A program made the position numbers and the translations under genes. This document shows positions 6,493-8,245 of a DNA stretch of 8,245 nucleotides, one piece after another (position 1 is the first letter of the stretch; each line of letters starts with the position of its first letter). The stretch covers positions 1 to 8,245 of the forward strand of contig JACOEF010000064.1 in NCBI GenBank assembly GCA_024998705.1, given 5' to 3'. Origin of the DNA: Nitrospira sp. (GTDB taxonomy: Bacteria > Nitrospirota > Nitrospiria > Nitrospirales > Nitrospiraceae). Under the pieces are notes generated by a model. The model searched no databases, was not told where the DNA came from, and saw only the letters and a program-made list of their open reading frames with translations.

Positions 6493-7593
6493 ATGCGTAA
6501 AGTTGATTGGAATCAAAGAGGCTTCACACTCGTGGAATTAATGGTAGCCGTCTTGATCACGGTGGTGATTGTGGCTGCGACAATGACCACCGTCGTGACC
6601 TCGAATCGTGCCAACGTTGTGAATACGCAGGTGGCAGATACGCAACAGAATGTGCGAGTGGCCATCGACTTGCTCAGCCGGGACATCAAGCTTGCCGGCT
6701 ACAATTATAACGCGACTGATCCGGCCACTGGGTCAGTAGGTACATGCAATGCCACCATCGGCGCCATTGTTAAGCCGGTCGGTCTTCTCCCGCAGGATCA
6801 CACGCCGACAGGCGCAGATAGCGGAGCAGATGGAGTGTCGATGGTGCTCCCGGTGAATACGGCAGGGTGGACGTTGACGACGGCTGTGGGTGGAACCCCG
6901 AACAGCAAGACCTATGAAAACACCATCAGCCTTTCAGGAGCTGCGATTACGGAGATGGTAGCGCAAGGACTCGTCGTCGGGTCAACGGTTTCCATCGGAG
7001 GTGCATTGTCAAAAACGGTACAGGCCGTCAATGCCACGTCGATTGGGTTCGGCACGGGGAACTTCGTGGATGGACAATTCCCGGTCGGTACGCCTGTGTA
7101 TTTGATGCAGTGTGTCCGGTATCAGGTTGTGGCGAATACGCCCACTACCTGTGGGAGCAATACACCCTGTCTGGTGCGAAATAACGTGCCGCTTGTCGAC
7201 GGTGTAGAAGATTTGCAAATTGCCTATGCTTGCGATGGCTGCAACCAGACGGCCCCCAATCCCCTGTTTCCAGACGGGGTCGTCGATGATCAAGATGCGT
7301 CGTCGACCTCTGGGTTTCCCACCTTCACCCAGGGGGACTTTGTCTCCAACAGCGCGTGGGCGATTACCCCGTGGACGCCGGACAAGATCAGAATGGCGCA
7401 AGTCAGCCTGGTAGTCAGACCAATGAACGTGGACGACGGTCTTGATGAGAGGGGAACCAAAGCGATCAATACCACGGGACCTGTGATCGTCGGTGACCAC
7501 AACCCATCAGCGGATGCGGGCTATGACGCCAGCATCTATATGCAACAACGTCGACGCGTGATGATCCGAACGATTCAGCCGAGAAACCTGTAG
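6493..7593 (+). CDS. pilW: PilW type IV minor prepilin (set 2)
   Basis: A 366-residue protein from the ATG at 6493 (two residues more from 6487). The leader is 10 residues, the prepilin site QRG|FTLVELMVAVL (cleavage between Gly10 and Phe11, Glu15 at mature +5), then a hydrophobic helix to about residue 33. The PilW hallmark follows: QQNVRVAIDLLSRDIKLAGYNY. The middle is Gly/Thr/Val-rich and probably beta-stranded. Cys207, the TTCGSNTPC stretch and C247-x2-C250 suggest periplasmic disulfides. DGVEDLQIAYACDG matches the conserved PilW segment where VEDLQ precedes a beta strand, and an acidic PDGVVDDQD lies shortly after. The C-terminus has the usual MAQVSLVVRP strand and ends RRRVMIRTIQPRNL. 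It is about 100 residues longer than the set 1 PilW. Role: minor pilin working with PilV, PilX and usually PilY1 in the tip/priming complex. Confidence 0.9.
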   Translation: MRKVDWNQRGFTLVELMVAVLITVVIVAATMTTVVTSNRANVVNTQVADTQQNVRVAIDLLSRDIKLAGYNYNATDPATGSVGTCNATIGAIVKPVGLLPQDHTPTGADSGADGVSMVLPVNTAGWTLTTAVGGTPNSKTYENTISLSGAAITEMVAQGLVVGSTVSIGGALSKTVQAVNATSIGFGTGNFVDGQFPVGTPVYLMQCVRYQVVANTPTTCGSNTPCLVRNNVPLVDGVEDLQIAYACDGCNQTAPNPLFPDGVVDDQDASSTSGFPTFTQGDFVSNSAWAITPWTPDKIRMAQVSLVVRPMNVDDGLDERGTKAINTTGPVIVGDHNPSADAGYDASIYMQQRRRVMIRTIQPRNL

Positions 7594-7607
7594 CGAGAGA
7601 CGTGGTG

Positions 7608-8240
7608 ATGAATCTTCGAGAGGACACCATCAGTGCGGGCCGAAAGCACGACCGGAAAGAAATGAAGAATCAGCGAGGCATCGCGTTGCTTACCGTGATG
7701 TTGATGCTGTTGATTCTCACCATTCTCGGCATTGCTTCTATCACTGTGACCAGCATGGAGCATCGAATGGCTGGATTTTTCCGTAGTACTGAGGCTGTGG
7801 TGGCCGCAGCAGATTCCTGTGAAGGACTTGCCGCTAACATCATCCAGCAGACATTGTCCCCCCCAGGAGTGCTTCCGACCGCCTTCGTCGCACCGACGGG
7901 GCCTGTCCCGGCAGCGAATGCCACGACATTGTATGCCGAGATCTACGGGTACGATCTTCCATCACCTGCCGCGGCAAACACGCCGGCCGTGAACTACGCA
8001 GATGTGGCAAGCACAGCGCCGAATTTTGTGATGACCAATCTCCCGGGTTTCACCGTCAACGGCGATATCGATCTTCTCTACACACACACGAAGAGTGGGC
8101 AGGGAACAGGGGTGGCCGGCACGGAGCATGTGTATCGGATTACTTGCATGGCGAGTAACCCTGCAACCGGTTCAAATAGTACGGTGACCTCTGTCTATGG
8201 CTGTTTGGATGGCGACACATGTGTGAAGAAAATCAACTAA
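7608..8240 (+). CDS. pilX: PilX-like type IV pilus assembly protein (set 2)
   Basis: A 210-residue protein counted from the ATG at 7608, which has GAGAGA at 7595-7600 at good spacing. GTG codons at 7602 and 7605 are less likely starts. A later ATG at 7662, with GGAAAG just upstream, would give the short leader MKNQRG usual for PilX and is a real alternative. The signal is QRG|IALLTVMLMLLILTIL with no Glu at mature +5, as usual for PilX. EHRMAGFFRSTEAVVAAAD is the conserved PilX_N segment after the membrane helix. The remainder is Pro/Ala/Thr-rich, then beta-like, with cysteines in VYRITCMAS and YGCLDGDTC that could pair. PilX joins PilV and PilW in the tip/priming complex and in several species affects aggregation or adhesion. 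The stop is followed at once by GAGGG, possibly the ribosome binding site of another gene beyond the window. Confidence 0.85.
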   Translation: MNLREDTISAGRKHDRKEMKNQRGIALLTVMLMLLILTILGIASITVTSMEHRMAGFFRSTEAVVAAADSCEGLAANIIQQTLSPPGVLPTAFVAPTGPVPAANATTLYAEIYGYDLPSPAAANTPAVNYADVASTAPNFVMTNLPGFTVNGDIDLLYTHTKSGQGTGVAGTEHVYRITCMASNPATGSNSTVTSVYGCLDGDTCVKKIN

Positions 8241-8245
8241 GAGGG

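Noticed and set aside
7231..7251. CDGCNQT in PilW resembles CDACNQT of the ATPase tetracysteine motif
   Set aside because: The proteins are unrelated and act in different compartments (periplasm versus cytoplasm); only seven residues match, so chance is the simplest explanation.

Overview
The window is a type IV pilus (T4P) minor-pilin and assembly locus, with every recognisable gene on the + strand. It holds two sets of prepilin genes in the same order, fimT-pilV-pilW-pilX, on either side of one PilB/GspE-type assembly ATPase gene. Moderate-to-high GC, dense operon packing and the long PilX-like protein beside a PilB-like ATPase suggest an environmental Gram-negative bacterium. A Nitrospirota (Nitrospira-like) or deltaproteobacterial host is my best guess, but the sequence alone cannot prove it.

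Region 1 (1-3188): a GspH/FimT-like pseudopilin cut by the window's left edge, then PilV-like and PilW-like prepilins joined by ATGA stop/start overlaps, then an unusually long PilX-like protein (495 aa). Region 2 (3291-5089): a PilB/GspE ATPase of about 599 aa with all catalytic boxes, but split by an apparent single-base deletion in a T run near 4484-4487. Region 3 (5090-5436): about 347 bp with no convincing + strand gene; it holds a weak repeat, an AT-richer leader before the second set and a speculative 33-codon minus-strand ORF. Region 4 (5437-8240): a second fimT-pilV-pilW-pilX set that looks like the classical beta/gammaproteobacterial type, with short PilX and cysteine-rich PilV/PilW. 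The window ends just after pilX with a purine-rich GAGGG, possibly the ribosome binding site of a further gene; pilY1 would be the usual neighbour but is not visible.

How they would work together: the minor pilins carry class III (prepilin peptidase) signals, would be processed by PilD and inserted in the inner membrane, and would form the priming/tip complex of the pilus. The ATPase would power extension from the cytoplasmic face. Two divergent minor-pilin sets suggest two alternative tip complexes, possibly sharing one motor. No mobile element, CRISPR array, tRNA or rRNA was seen.
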